Source of the DNA: Roseomonas marmotae
Lineage (GTDB): Bacteria; Pseudomonadota; Alphaproteobacteria; Acetobacterales; Acetobacteraceae
Reading direction: 5' to 3'
Length of the DNA stretch: 64,000 nucleotides
Assembly: GCF_017654485.1 (NCBI RefSeq)
Contig: NZ_CP061091.1
Coordinates: forward strand, 943,501 to 1,007,500
A model generated the notes under the pieces. The model was given only the letters and a program-made list of their open reading frames with translations. It searched no databases and was not told where the DNA came from. Shown here one piece after another: positions 18,590 to 28,263 of this stretch. Position 1 is the stretch's first letter, and every line of letters begins with the position of its first letter. Position numbers and translations under genes: made by a program.

Positions 18590-20800
18590 ATGCGCTCCGC
18601 CGGCCTCTGGTCCAGCGCCGTCGCGCTGATCGCTGCCCTGCTCCTGCCCTGGTATCTGGTGCAGGACGGCATCGGCATCCTCTCTTATGCCGATGGTGCC
18701 TGGCTGACCGACCCCGATGGCGCCCCCGCGCTGGGAATGGCGCTGTCGGAAGGCCGGTGGTGGCTCTGGCCGGCGGTGCTGGCGCCGCTGGCAGGGCTGG
18801 CGGCGGCGCTGCTGCCGCTCTCCCGCCCCAGCCGGGCCTGGCTGTTCCTGGCGGCGGGCGGGCTCGGCCTGGCGCTGCTGGCGGCGCAGGGCTGGAGCAT
18901 CGGCCCGCGCGGCTGGATGGCTCCCTGGCTGCAGGCCCTCTTCGGCGAGACCGAGGCCCGGCAATACGGCATCGGCTGGGGTGGCGCCGTCGTTTCCTCC
19001 GGCCTTTGCGTGCTGCTGGCGGCGGGGCTGGCGGGGCGGGGCGCCTTCCGGGGCGATGCCTTCACCTCCACCGTGGCGGTGGTGCTGACCGTCTCCATCG
19101 TCGTCTTCACCGCCCTGCCCATCGCCCAGATGATGGCCGGCGCCTTCCGCGATGCCGGAGGGGCCTTCGTGCCCTCCGCCGCCGTGACGCGGCTGATGGA
19201 CGACCGGCTCTGGGGCCTGGGCTGCCTGGCCGGCGCGCCGCGCTGCGGCGTGGTCTGGAACACGCTGCTGCTGGCGCTGCTGACGGCCACCGGCACCACG
19301 GCGCTGGGCCTGGCCTTCGCGCTGCTGGTCACGCGCGGGCGTCTGCGGCTGGCCAGGCCGCTGCGCTGGCTGACGGTGCTGCCCATCGTCACCCCGCCCT
19401 TCATCCTCGGCCTCGGCCTGATCCTGATCTTCGGCCGCTCCGGCCTGCTCTCCCAGGCCGCCGAGGCCTGGTTCGGCATCGAGCTGGGCCGTTGGATCTA
19501 TGGCCTGACCGGCCTGCTCCTTGCGCAGCTCTTCGCCTTCACGCCCATCGCCTTCCTGGTGCTGATCGGCGTGGTCGAGGGCCTCTCCCCCACGCTGGAG
19601 GAAGCCTCCCAGACGCTCCGGGCGGATGAGAAGGTCACCTTCCGCACCGTGACGCTGCCGCTGCTGCTGCCCGGCCTCGCGAATGCCTTCCTGCTCGGCT
19701 TCGTGGAAAGCATCGCCGATTTCGGCAATGCCGTGGTGCTTGGCGGCAGCTTCAACGTGCTGGCCACCGAGATCTTCTTCGCCGTGGTGGGCGCCCAGGC
19801 GGATGCCGGTCGCGCGGCCTCCCTCTCGCTGATCCTGCTGGTGCTGACGCTGATCGTCTTCTTCCTGCAGCAGCGGCTGACGGCGCGGAAATCCTATGTC
19901 TCCATCTCCGGCAAGGGCGATTCCGGCCTGCCGCCGCCGCTGCCGCGCGGCGTGCGCCGGCTCTGCCTCATCGTCGCCAGCACCTGGGCGGCGCTGACCA
20001 TCGGCCTCTACCTGCTGGCCATGCTGGGCGGCTTCGTCGAGGTCTGGGGCCGCGACTACACGCCCACCCTGCGCCATTTCGCCAAGGCCTTCACCATCGA
20101 GGGCGGGCAGCTGACCGGCCTCGCCTGGAACAGCGTGCTGACGACGCTGGAACTCTCCGCCATCTCCGCCCCCATCACCGCGGCGCTGGGCATCCTGGCG
20201 GCCTGGCTCTTCTCCCGCACCCGCTTCGCGGGGAAGGGCGCGCTGGAATTCGCGACCCTGCTCTCCTTCGCGGTACCGGGCACCGTCATCGGCGTGGCCT
20301 ATCTCGCCGCCTTCAACCTGCCGCCGCTGGAGTTGGCGGGGACGGGGGCCATCATCGTCGCCTGCTTCGTCTTCCGGAACCTGCCGGTCGGCCTGCGCTC
20401 CGGCATGGCGGCCATGGCGCAGATTGACCGCTCACTGGACGAGGCCTCCCATACTCTGGGTGGCGGCGGGATGGATGCCTTCCGCCGGGTGGTGCTGCCG
20501 CTGCTGCGTCCCGCCATCGTGGCGGGGCTGACCTATTCCTTCGTCCGCGCCATGACCACCGTCTCCGCCGTCATCTTCCTGGTCACGGCCGATACCGAAC
20601 TGGCGACCGTCTTCATCGTCAACCGCATCATCAACGGCGACTACGGCCTCGCCATCTCCACCTCGCTGGCGCTGATCGTGCTGATGCTGGCGGTGCTGGG
20701 GGTGATGAACCTGATCGTCGGCCGCCGCCGCATCGGCCGCCGCGCCGCGGCCGCCGCCACCCCCGCCGCCGCCGCGCCCGTTCCCGGAGCCATCGCATGA
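18590..20800 (+). CDS. ABC transporter permease, fused two-domain ferric-type
   Basis: A 736-aa inner-membrane permease with two Binding-protein-dependent transport domains in one chain, as in FbpB. Each half carries the EAA-like cytoplasmic loop (EEASQTLRADEKVTFRTVTLPLL, and DEASHTLGGGGMDAFRRVVLPLL). The N-terminal approximately 170 aa add extra hydrophobic helices before the first domain. The C-terminal tail is Ala/Pro-rich. It overlaps the ATPase start by 4 nt. Confidence 0.9.
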   Translation: MRSAGLWSSAVALIAALLLPWYLVQDGIGILSYADGAWLTDPDGAPALGMALSEGRWWLWPAVLAPLAGLAAALLPLSRPSRAWLFLAAGGLGLALLAAQGWSIGPRGWMAPWLQALFGETEARQYGIGWGGAVVSSGLCVLLAAGLAGRGAFRGDAFTSTVAVVLTVSIVVFTALPIAQMMAGAFRDAGGAFVPSAAVTRLMDDRLWGLGCLAGAPRCGVVWNTLLLALLTATGTTALGLAFALLVTRGRLRLARPLRWLTVLPIVTPPFILGLGLILIFGRSGLLSQAAEAWFGIELGRWIYGLTGLLLAQLFAFTPIAFLVLIGVVEGLSPTLEEASQTLRADEKVTFRTVTLPLLLPGLANAFLLGFVESIADFGNAVVLGGSFNVLATEIFFAVVGAQADAGRAASLSLILLVLTLIVFFLQQRLTARKSYVSISGKGDSGLPPPLPRGVRRLCLIVASTWAALTIGLYLLAMLGGFVEVWGRDYTPTLRHFAKAFTIEGGQLTGLAWNSVLTTLELSAISAPITAALGILAAWLFSRTRFAGKGALEFATLLSFAVPGTVIGVAYLAAFNLPPLELAGTGAIIVACFVFRNLPVGLRSGMAAMAQIDRSLDEASHTLGGGGMDAFRRVVLPLLRPAIVAGLTYSFVRAMTTVSAVIFLVTADTELATVFIVNRIINGDYGLAISTSLALIVLMLAVLGVMNLIVGRRRIGRRAAAAATPAAAAPVPGAIA

Positions 20801-21861
20801 GCCGTGCCGCCGAAGTCCGCTTCGAGAATGTCACCAAGCGCTATGGTGGCAGCGCCGTGGCGGTGAACAACGTCTCCTTCACCATCCCGGCCGGCACGCT
20901 CTGCACGCTGCTCGGCCCCTCCGGCTGCGGCAAGACCACGACGCTGCGGATGATCGCCGGTCTGGAATACCCGACCGAGGGGCGCGTGCTGATCGGCGGC
21001 AGGGATGTCTCCGCCGTGCCGCCGGCCGAGCGCGACGTCTCCATGGTCTTCCAGTCCTATGCCCTGTTCCCGCACATGAACGTGCTGGAGAATGTGGGCT
21101 ATGGCCTGACCGTCTCCCGCCAGCCGAAGGCGCGGGTGCGGGAGGCGGCGCGCGCGGCGCTCGCCTCGGTCGGCCTGTCCGGCTTCGAGGAGCGGCTGCC
21201 CTCGGAACTCTCGGGTGGCCAGCAGCAGCGCGTGGCGGTGGCCCGCGCCCTGGTGCTGGAGCCGGCCGTGCTGCTCTTCGACGAGCCGCTGTCCAATCTC
21301 GATGCCCGCCTGCGCCGCAGGATGCGGGACGAGATCCGCGACCTGCAGCAGCGCCTGGGCGTCACTGTCGCCTATGTCACGCATGACCAGGCGGAGGCGC
21401 TGGCGATCTCCGACAAGGTCATCGTGATGAACCAGGCCGTGATCGCGCAGGAGGGCACGCCGCGCGATCTCTATGAAGCGCCGGCCAGTGACTTCGTCGC
21501 GAGCTTCGTGGGCGAGGCCAACCGGCTGCCCGCCACCCTGTCCCACCGGCAGGGGGAGATGGCGCAGGTGCGGATCGGCTCCGCCATCCTCTCCCTGCCG
21601 CATCGCGGCGCGGCCGAGGGCAAGGTGCAGCTGGCGGTGCGGCCCGAGGCCGTCTCCCTGCTCGACCCCGGCGACCCCGCCGCCATGCTGCGCGGCACGG
21701 TGTCCAAGGCCGCCTATCTCGGCGGGATCGTGGAATATACCCTGGCCACCGAGGCGGGGGAGGTCTTCGTCACCGACCCTCGGACCGACCGCCAGCGCGG
21801 GGTGGGGGAGGAAGTGGGGCTGGTCCTGGGGCAGCGCGGCGTGGCCGTGTTGCCGGCGTGA
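20797..21861 (+). CDS. ABC transporter ATP-binding protein, ferric/spermidine type
   Basis: A 354-aa importer ATPase: Walker A GPSGCGKTT (residues 40-48), Q-loop VFQSYALFPHM, signature LSGGQQQR, Walker B LLFDEPLSNLDARLR, switch His in YVTHDQAEAL, then a C-terminal TOBE domain of about 110 aa typical of FbpC/PotA-type proteins. ATGA overlap with the permease gene. It is the last gene of the three-gene importer operon. Confidence 0.92.
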   Translation: MSRAAEVRFENVTKRYGGSAVAVNNVSFTIPAGTLCTLLGPSGCGKTTTLRMIAGLEYPTEGRVLIGGRDVSAVPPAERDVSMVFQSYALFPHMNVLENVGYGLTVSRQPKARVREAARAALASVGLSGFEERLPSELSGGQQQRVAVARALVLEPAVLLFDEPLSNLDARLRRRMRDEIRDLQQRLGVTVAYVTHDQAEALAISDKVIVMNQAVIAQEGTPRDLYEAPASDFVASFVGEANRLPATLSHRQGEMAQVRIGSAILSLPHRGAAEGKVQLAVRPEAVSLLDPGDPAAMLRGTVSKAAYLGGIVEYTLATEAGEVFVTDPRTDRQRGVGEEVGLVLGQRGVAVLPA

Positions 21862-21956
21862 AACCGCGCTTCACAGCCGGCGCCCCCTAGGCAATTCAGC
21901 GGTGGCACGCGGCGGTCATTTCCCTTGGCCGTCCGCCAGGGGTATCCTGCCACCAC

Positions 21957-23135
21957 ATGAAACGCCTCGACCGCTATCTTTTCCGCCAGCTCGCCGTCGC
22001 GCTGGTGGCCGTCACGGTGGGCCTCGCCGCCCTGGTCTGGCTGACCCAGAGCCTCCGCTTCATCGAGCTGGTGCTGGACCGCGGCCTCTCGCCCGCCGTT
22101 TTCGTGGAGCTGACGGGGCTGCTGCTGCCCAGCTTCGTGGCGGTCATCCTGCCCATCACCACCTTCGTCGTCACGCTGTTCACCTATGTGCGGCTCTCGG
22201 GGGACCGGGAGCTGGTGGTGATGCGCGCGGCGGGGCTGTCGGACTGGCGGCTGGCGCGGCCGGCGCTGATGGTGGCGGGGCTGGCCACCGGGCTCTGCCT
22301 GTTCCTCCAGCTCTGGCTGGTGCCGGTCAGCCACGCCGCCTTCCGTGCATGGCAGTTCGAGATCCGTAACCAGATGGCCGCCATCCTGGTGCAGGAGGGC
22401 GTCTTCAGCGCGGTGGGCGACGACCTGACCGTCTATGCCCGCCGCCGCGACCGCGACGGCAATCTCTATGGCATCATGGTGCATGACACGCGCGACCCGG
22501 CCATGCCCGTGACCATCATGGCCGAGGAGGGGCGGCTGGTCGGCACGCCGCGCGGCCCGCGCGTGACGCTTCAGAACGGCGTGCGGCAGACGCTGGAGCG
22601 GGCCCCGGACGGCACCCCGCGGCTCTCCGTGCTGACCTTCAAGGAAAACAGCCTGGATCTCGCCACCTCCTCCCGCAGCCAGCAGGACGCCACGCGCAAC
22701 CGCGACTCGCGCGAGCGTTTCGTGGGCGAGCTGCTGAGCCCCGACCCGGCCGAGAACCTGCCGGAGCGCGATATCCGCAAGTTCCGCGCGGAGGCGCATC
22801 AGCGCCTGGCCTCGCCCTTCACCGCGCTGGCCTATGCGCTGGTGGCGCTGGCGACGGCCTTGAGCACCTCCTTCCGCCGCCATGGCGATTCGCGGCCGGC
22901 GGTGGTGGGCGTGACGCTGGTGGTGGGGCTGCTGGCGCTGGGCCTGGCCGCCGGCAATGCGGCGGCGCGCAACAATGCCTTCATCCCGCTGATCTGGGTC
23001 CAGGTGGTCCTGCCCATGCTGGCCTCCATCTGGGTGCTGCTGGGCTCGCCGGGCCTGCCGCGGCGCCAGCCGCGCCTGCCGCCGGAGCTGGAAGCCGCCC
23101 CCCAGGGCGCCGCCTCCGGCCCCCATACCTCCTGA
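21957..23135 (+). CDS. lptF: LPS export permease LptF
   Basis: A 392-aa YjgP/YjgQ-family membrane protein, one half of the LptB2FG complex that extracts lipopolysaccharide from the inner membrane. It has the N-terminal amphipathic start MKRLDRYLFRQL, transmembrane helices near residues 14-35, 48-75 and 95-120, a periplasmic jellyroll and three C-terminal helices. lptG follows 7 nt later; F before G is the usual order. Confidence 0.93.
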   Translation: MKRLDRYLFRQLAVALVAVTVGLAALVWLTQSLRFIELVLDRGLSPAVFVELTGLLLPSFVAVILPITTFVVTLFTYVRLSGDRELVVMRAAGLSDWRLARPALMVAGLATGLCLFLQLWLVPVSHAAFRAWQFEIRNQMAAILVQEGVFSAVGDDLTVYARRRDRDGNLYGIMVHDTRDPAMPVTIMAEEGRLVGTPRGPRVTLQNGVRQTLERAPDGTPRLSVLTFKENSLDLATSSRSQQDATRNRDSRERFVGELLSPDPAENLPERDIRKFRAEAHQRLASPFTALAYALVALATALSTSFRRHGDSRPAVVGVTLVVGLLALGLAAGNAAARNNAFIPLIWVQVVLPMLASIWVLLGSPGLPRRQPRLPPELEAAPQGAASGPHTS

Positions 23136-23142
23136 GCGCCGC

Positions 23143-24252
23143 ATGCCCTTTGCCCTGACACTTTCCGCCTATGTGGCGCGGCGTTTCGCGGTCATGACCA
23201 TCATCATGATCCTGGCCCTGACGGGGCTGGTGGCGCTGTTCGACTTCATCGAACTGCTGCGCCGCGCCGCCACCCGGACCGATGCCAGCTTCGCCCTGGT
23301 GCTGAGCATCGCCGGGCTGCGTCTGCCCTATGTCATGCTGCAGATCCTGCCCTTCGGCATCCTGCTGGGCGGCATCATCGCCTTCTGGCGCCTCTCCCGT
23401 TCCTCAGAGCTGGTGGTGGCGCGGGCCGCCGGGATTTCCGCCTGGGGCTTCCTGGCCGGGCCGCTGCTGGTGGCGGCCTGCCTGGGCGTGCTGGCCGTCA
23501 CCGTCATCTCGCCGCTCTCCGCCGCCATGTTCTCCAGGGCCGAGCGCCTGGACGCCAGCTATCTGCGGAACGCCGCCGGCCCCGCCACGCTGGCGGGCGG
23601 GCGGCTCTGGCTGCGCCAGGCAGATGCCGAGCTGGACCCCGCGGGCAGCATCATCCTCTCCGGTCGGCCGGAGCTGGGGCAGGGCCATTTCATGCTGCGG
23701 GACGTCTCGCTCTGGCGCCTCTCGCCCACCGGCTGGCCGCTGGTGCGGGTGGAGGCGCCGGAGGCACAGCTGGGCGACGGCGAATGGATGCTGCGGAACG
23801 CGGTGAGCTTCGGCGCCAACCGGCAGCCGGGCCCGCCGCAGACCCTGGTGCTGCCCACCCAGCTCACCCCGGACCGGATCGAGGAAAGCTTCGCCAGCCC
23901 CGATACCCTCTCCTTCTGGGCGCTGCCGGACTTCATCCGGATTCTGGAAAGCTCCGGCTTCTCCGGCACCCGGCACCGGCTGCACTTCCATTCCCTGCTC
24001 TCCCTGCCGCTGCTCTCGGTCGCCATGGCGCTGCTGGCCGCCGGCTTCTCCATGCGGCAGTCGCGGCGGGGGGATGTGGCGCGCATGCTGGGCCTGGGCG
24101 TCGGCGCCGGCTTCTCCCTGTTCCTGCTGGACAAGGTGGCCGAGGAATTCGGCCAGGCCGGCAACCTGCCGGTGGAGCTGGCGGCCTGGGCACCCTCCGC
24201 GGCGGGACTGATGCTGGCCCTGACCCTGCTGCTGCATCTGGAGGACGGCTGA
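23143..24252 (+). CDS. lptG: LPS export permease LptG
   Basis: A 369-aa partner of LptF with the same topology: start LSAYVARRFAVMTIIMILALTG, a periplasmic domain in the middle and C-terminal helices (LLSLPLLSVAMALLAAGFSM and following). It is co-transcribed with lptF; lptD follows after 134 nt, so inner- and outer-membrane parts of LPS transport are clustered. Confidence 0.92.
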   Translation: MPFALTLSAYVARRFAVMTIIMILALTGLVALFDFIELLRRAATRTDASFALVLSIAGLRLPYVMLQILPFGILLGGIIAFWRLSRSSELVVARAAGISAWGFLAGPLLVAACLGVLAVTVISPLSAAMFSRAERLDASYLRNAAGPATLAGGRLWLRQADAELDPAGSIILSGRPELGQGHFMLRDVSLWRLSPTGWPLVRVEAPEAQLGDGEWMLRNAVSFGANRQPGPPQTLVLPTQLTPDRIEESFASPDTLSFWALPDFIRILESSGFSGTRHRLHFHSLLSLPLLSVAMALLAAGFSMRQSRRGDVARMLGLGVGAGFSLFLLDKVAEEFGQAGNLPVELAAWAPSAAGLMLALTLLLHLEDG

Positions 24253-24386
24253 GCTCCACTGGCCGCCGGAATGACCGGAAATTGATCGGGCCGCGCTTAT
24301 CCTGCTCCGTCCCGGTGGAGAGCTGAAACACGGCGGAGCTCTCGCGCCCTCTCGTCGGCGTCGGCGGGACGGGGTATGCAGGTGCC

Positions 24387-26840
24387 ATGCACCGAGCCAC
24401 GCACGGCGCCGGGGATGTTCCGGCCAGGATCACCAAGCGGCGCCGCGACGGGCGCGGGCCATGTTGGCGCGCTGTCCTGCTGGGGGGCGCCGCGCTCATG
24501 CCGGCGATGTTGCCGGGAAGCTGGGCGCTGGCCCAGTCGCTGATCGGCTCCGGCACCGGGGCCGGCGTCACCAGCGGCACGGCGGGCAATGCGCCGGGCG
24601 GGCTGGGCGTCGCCTCCCCAGGATCGGCCACCGGCATGCCGCCGGCTGGGGGCGACCTGTCCATCCCCGCCATCCCCGCCCCGCCGCAATCCGGCGCCGA
24701 CACGGCGCCCACACCCGCGCCGGCCCCCGCCGCCCGGAACGACCGCGACGCGCCCGTCACCTTCACCGCCAACGAGGTGGAGTATCAGCAGGACAACAAC
24801 CTGGTGATCGCCCGCGGCGCAGTGGAGGCCTGGCAGAACGAGCGCATCCTGCGCGCCGATACCTTCACCTATAACCGCGAGACCGGCATCGCCACCGCCG
24901 AAGGCAATGTGCAGCTGCTGGAGCCGGACGGGCAGGTGACCTTCGCCGACCGCGCCGAACTGACCGGCGACATGCGGGATGGCGTGGTGGAGGGGCTGAG
25001 GGCCCGGCTGGCGCAGAATGGCAAGCTGGCGGCCACCGGCGCCCGCCGCACGGACGGCAATATCGTGGACATGTCGCGGGTGGTCTATTCCTCCTGCGAC
25101 CTCTGCGCCGATGACCCCACCGCGCCGCCGCTCTGGCAGGTGCGCGCCCGCATCGCCACGCATGACAGGGCCGAGCAGATCCTGCGCTACCGTGACGCGA
25201 CGCTGGATTTCGGCGGCTGGCCGGTCTTCTACACGCCCTACCTGTCGCATCCCGATCCCTCGGTGCCGCGGCAGTCCGGCTTCCTCGCGCCGGCCCTGGG
25301 CAACAGCACCTTCCTCGGCCCCTTCATCCAGGTGCCCTATTACTGGGCCATCGACGGCAGCCAGGACATGATCCTGCGGCCGACCTTCTCGGTGGATCAG
25401 GACCCCGGGCTCGGCATCGACTACCGCCGCCGCTTCAACAGCGGCACGATCAACTTCAGCGGCTCCGTCGGCAACCTCAAGGGCGGCAATATCACCGATG
25501 AGGACGAGGGCTGGGGCGGGCATATCTACAGCAGCGGCCAGTTCGCGCTGGATGAGCACTGGCGCACCGGCTTCAACCTGAACCGCGCCAGCAGCCAGGC
25601 CTATCTGCGTGCCTGGCGCTACAGCGCGCCACGCGTGCTGACCTCGGATGTCTATCTGGAAGGCTTCTGGGGCGCGCAGGGCTTCGCCCGCATCGACGCC
25701 CGTGCCTATCAGGGGCTGAACGAGGTGGACCGCGGGCCGCTGACCCCGCTGGTGCTGCCGAACGCCTTCGCCGAATACGCCTATCCCCGCGATTCGCTGG
25801 GCGGGTACCTGACGGTGGATGCCGGCGCCCTCGTCATCTTCCGCGATGAGGGGACGGATTCGCGCCGGCTGACCTCCCGCACCACCTATACCCTGCCGAA
25901 GCGGGACCGCTGGGGCAGCATCTGGACGCTGCGCGGCCAGGCCGACCTCTACGGCATCTCGGCCGACGGGATGGACCTGGCGCCGAACTTCTTCGACGAG
26001 CGGAGCATCACCGCCGGCCGTGGCAATGTCCGGGTGGCGCTGGACTGGCGCATGCCCTTCATCCGCAGCGCCGGGGAATATGGCAGCCAGATCCTGGAGC
26101 CGCGCGTGCAGCTCGTCACCGGCCCTTCCACCGGCCGGCAGCTGGACATCCCGAACGAGGACAGCATCGACTTCGAGTTCACCGATGCCAACCTCTTCGC
26201 CCTGAACCGCTTCCCCGGGCGCGACCGGGAGGAAGGCGGCTCCCGCGTCGATGCCGCGCTGCGCGGCGTCTGGCTCTTCCCCAATGGCGGGCAGGCCGAG
26301 GCGCTGGTCGGCCGCTCCTTCCGCGCCAGCACCGAGGATGTCTTCTACCAGGGCTCGGGCGTCGAGGACCGGGCCTCGGACTGGGTGGGGCGGCTGCGGC
26401 TCTCGCCGGTGCCCTGGCTGGACCTGCTGGCCCGCACGCGGCTTGACGGCAAGAACCTCTCCCGCCGCCTGACCGAGACCAGCGCCCGCGTCTCGCTCGG
26501 CCCGGTCAGCGTCTCCGCCGGCTACCTCTTCACCGATCCCAACCCGGCCCTGACCCTTTCCCCACGCACCGACCGCAACGAGGTCTCGGGCGGGGTATCG
26601 GCGCGGCTGGGCACCTACTGGCAGGCCGGCGTCTATGGCCGCTACGACATCCAGCAGGACAGGCCGGTCTCGGCCGGGATCAACCTGACCTATGAGGATG
26701 AGTGCCTGGTCTTCACGACCAGCTACCACCGTGACTGGGCGCAGCAGGAAAACATCAACAACTACTATCCCTCGGGCGAGACGCTGCTGTTCCGGATCGG
26801 CTTCAAGACGATCGGGGATTTCGGCCTGCGGGCCATCTGA
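24387..26840 (+). CDS. lptD: LPS assembly outer-membrane protein LptD
   Basis: The 817-aa outer-membrane beta-barrel that inserts lipopolysaccharide into the outer leaflet. It has a basic N-terminus and signal sequence ending near residue 50 (SWALAQS), a Pro/Gly-rich linker, an OstA/LptA-like domain at about 122-225, then the barrel to the C-terminus. Apart from Cys26 in the leader the cysteines are Cys237 and Cys240 (SSCDLCADD) and Cys773. E. coli LptD uses four cysteines in two disulfides, so the pattern here is reduced. surA follows, completing the usual lptD-surA pair. Confidence 0.94.
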   Translation: MHRATHGAGDVPARITKRRRDGRGPCWRAVLLGGAALMPAMLPGSWALAQSLIGSGTGAGVTSGTAGNAPGGLGVASPGSATGMPPAGGDLSIPAIPAPPQSGADTAPTPAPAPAARNDRDAPVTFTANEVEYQQDNNLVIARGAVEAWQNERILRADTFTYNRETGIATAEGNVQLLEPDGQVTFADRAELTGDMRDGVVEGLRARLAQNGKLAATGARRTDGNIVDMSRVVYSSCDLCADDPTAPPLWQVRARIATHDRAEQILRYRDATLDFGGWPVFYTPYLSHPDPSVPRQSGFLAPALGNSTFLGPFIQVPYYWAIDGSQDMILRPTFSVDQDPGLGIDYRRRFNSGTINFSGSVGNLKGGNITDEDEGWGGHIYSSGQFALDEHWRTGFNLNRASSQAYLRAWRYSAPRVLTSDVYLEGFWGAQGFARIDARAYQGLNEVDRGPLTPLVLPNAFAEYAYPRDSLGGYLTVDAGALVIFRDEGTDSRRLTSRTTYTLPKRDRWGSIWTLRGQADLYGISADGMDLAPNFFDERSITAGRGNVRVALDWRMPFIRSAGEYGSQILEPRVQLVTGPSTGRQLDIPNEDSIDFEFTDANLFALNRFPGRDREEGGSRVDAALRGVWLFPNGGQAEALVGRSFRASTEDVFYQGSGVEDRASDWVGRLRLSPVPWLDLLARTRLDGKNLSRRLTETSARVSLGPVSVSAGYLFTDPNPALTLSPRTDRNEVSGGVSARLGTYWQAGVYGRYDIQQDRPVSAGINLTYEDECLVFTTSYHRDWAQQENINNYYPSGETLLFRIGFKTIGDFGLRAI

Positions 26841-26912
26841 GCGGCAGGGGCAACCCTGCCAACCGGCCGCAAGACGATTTCGTCGCCGCGCGATCTGCTC
26901 TAGGAATTGGAT

Positions 26913-28253
26913 ATGCCTGCTACGACCTCCCCCCGGGCCCTCCCGCGGCGCTTCCTCCGGACCTCCTGCCGTATCCTGCCGCTCGCGGTGATGCTGGCCG
27001 CACCGCTCTCGCTGGTCCCGCTGGCGCCGCTCCCATCAGGGGCCGGGCAGGCCATGGCGCAGACCAACCGCATCGTCGCGGTGGTGAATGGCGACGTGGT
27101 CACCGCCAATGAGATCGCGAGCCGCGCCCGCCTCTTCGCGCTGAACAGCGGGATGGGGCCGAACAATGAGGTGCTGGCCCGGCTGACGCCGCAGGTGACG
27201 CGGCTGCTGATCGATGAGCGGCTGCGGATGCAGGAGGTGCAGCGCCGCCGCGTGCTGGTGACCGATGGCGACGTGGGCGAGGCGGTGCAGGATATCGAGG
27301 CCCGCAATGGCCTGCCCCCCGGCGGCCTGGCGGCGCAGCTGCGCGGCTCCGGCGTCGAGCCGCGCTCGCTCTACGACCAGATCCGCGCCCAGATTGGCTG
27401 GTCCCGCCTGCTGCGCGCCATGCTGGGCCCCCAGGCCGAGGTCGGCCAGAGCGAGGTGGACGAGTTCATCGCCGCCCATAAGGCCCGCACGGGCGAGCCG
27501 GAATACCTGGTCTCCGAGATCTTCATCCCGGTGGACGAGCCGGGCTCGGAGCCGGAGGTGCGCCGCTTCGTCGATGACGTGGTGGGCCAGTTGCGCCGGG
27601 GCGTGCCCTTCCCGGCGGCGGCCACCCAGTTCAGCCAGAGCCAGTCGGCGCTGCAGGGCGGCGACATGGGCTGGAGCCGGGCCGATGAGTTCGACCCGGC
27701 CGTGGCCGATGTGGTGCAGCGCATGCCGCCCGGCGCCATCGCTAACCCCATCCGCGTGCCCGGCGGCTTCCAGATCGTCACGCTGCGCCAGAAGCGGGAG
27801 ACGGGGCGGGAGATCGCCACCCTGGTGAACCTGCGCCAGGCCTTCTACCCCTTCACCAGCGTGCTGGACCCGCAGAACCCGACGCAGCAGCAGCGTGACG
27901 CCGTGGAGCGGGCACGCGCCCTGGAGGGCAGGAGCTGCGCCGCCGTGGAAGCCGCCGCCCGCGCCCAGGGCGGCGACCGCCCGGTGGACCCGGGGCCGCT
28001 GCGGCTGGACACGATGCAGCCCGTGCAGTTGCGCAACCTGATCGCCGGCCTGCCGCAGGGCCGCGCCAGCCAGCCCATCATCACCCCGGATGGGGTGATG
28101 ATCATCGCCGTCTGCAGCAAGGAGACGCGCAACCTGGCGGAGATGACGCCCGACCAGGCGCGCGCCCAGATCCTGCGTGACCGGGTGGAGCTGATCTCCC
28201 GCCAGATGCAGCGTGACCTGCGCCGCCGCGCCACCATCGAGCAGCGGGGCTGA
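26913..28253 (+). CDS. surA: Periplasmic chaperone/peptidyl-prolyl isomerase SurA
   Basis: A 446-aa periplasmic chaperone for outer-membrane proteins. It has a long basic signal peptide (cleavage after AMAQ, about residue 48), a SurA N-terminal domain (NRIVAVVNGDVVTANEIASR) and a PpiC/parvulin domain around residues 200-300 (QGGDMGWSRADEFDPAVADVV). A degenerate second parvulin-like part follows. The ATG at 26913 with AGGA upstream was chosen over a TTG two codons earlier. It lies between lptD and rsmA; pdxA, often found here, is absent. Confidence 0.92.
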   Translation: MPATTSPRALPRRFLRTSCRILPLAVMLAAPLSLVPLAPLPSGAGQAMAQTNRIVAVVNGDVVTANEIASRARLFALNSGMGPNNEVLARLTPQVTRLLIDERLRMQEVQRRRVLVTDGDVGEAVQDIEARNGLPPGGLAAQLRGSGVEPRSLYDQIRAQIGWSRLLRAMLGPQAEVGQSEVDEFIAAHKARTGEPEYLVSEIFIPVDEPGSEPEVRRFVDDVVGQLRRGVPFPAAATQFSQSQSALQGGDMGWSRADEFDPAVADVVQRMPPGAIANPIRVPGGFQIVTLRQKRETGREIATLVNLRQAFYPFTSVLDPQNPTQQQRDAVERARALEGRSCAAVEAAARAQGGDRPVDPGPLRLDTMQPVQLRNLIAGLPQGRASQPIITPDGVMIIAVCSKETRNLAEMTPDQARAQILRDRVELISRQMQRDLRRRATIEQRG

Positions 28254-28263
28254 CGGCGCCGCC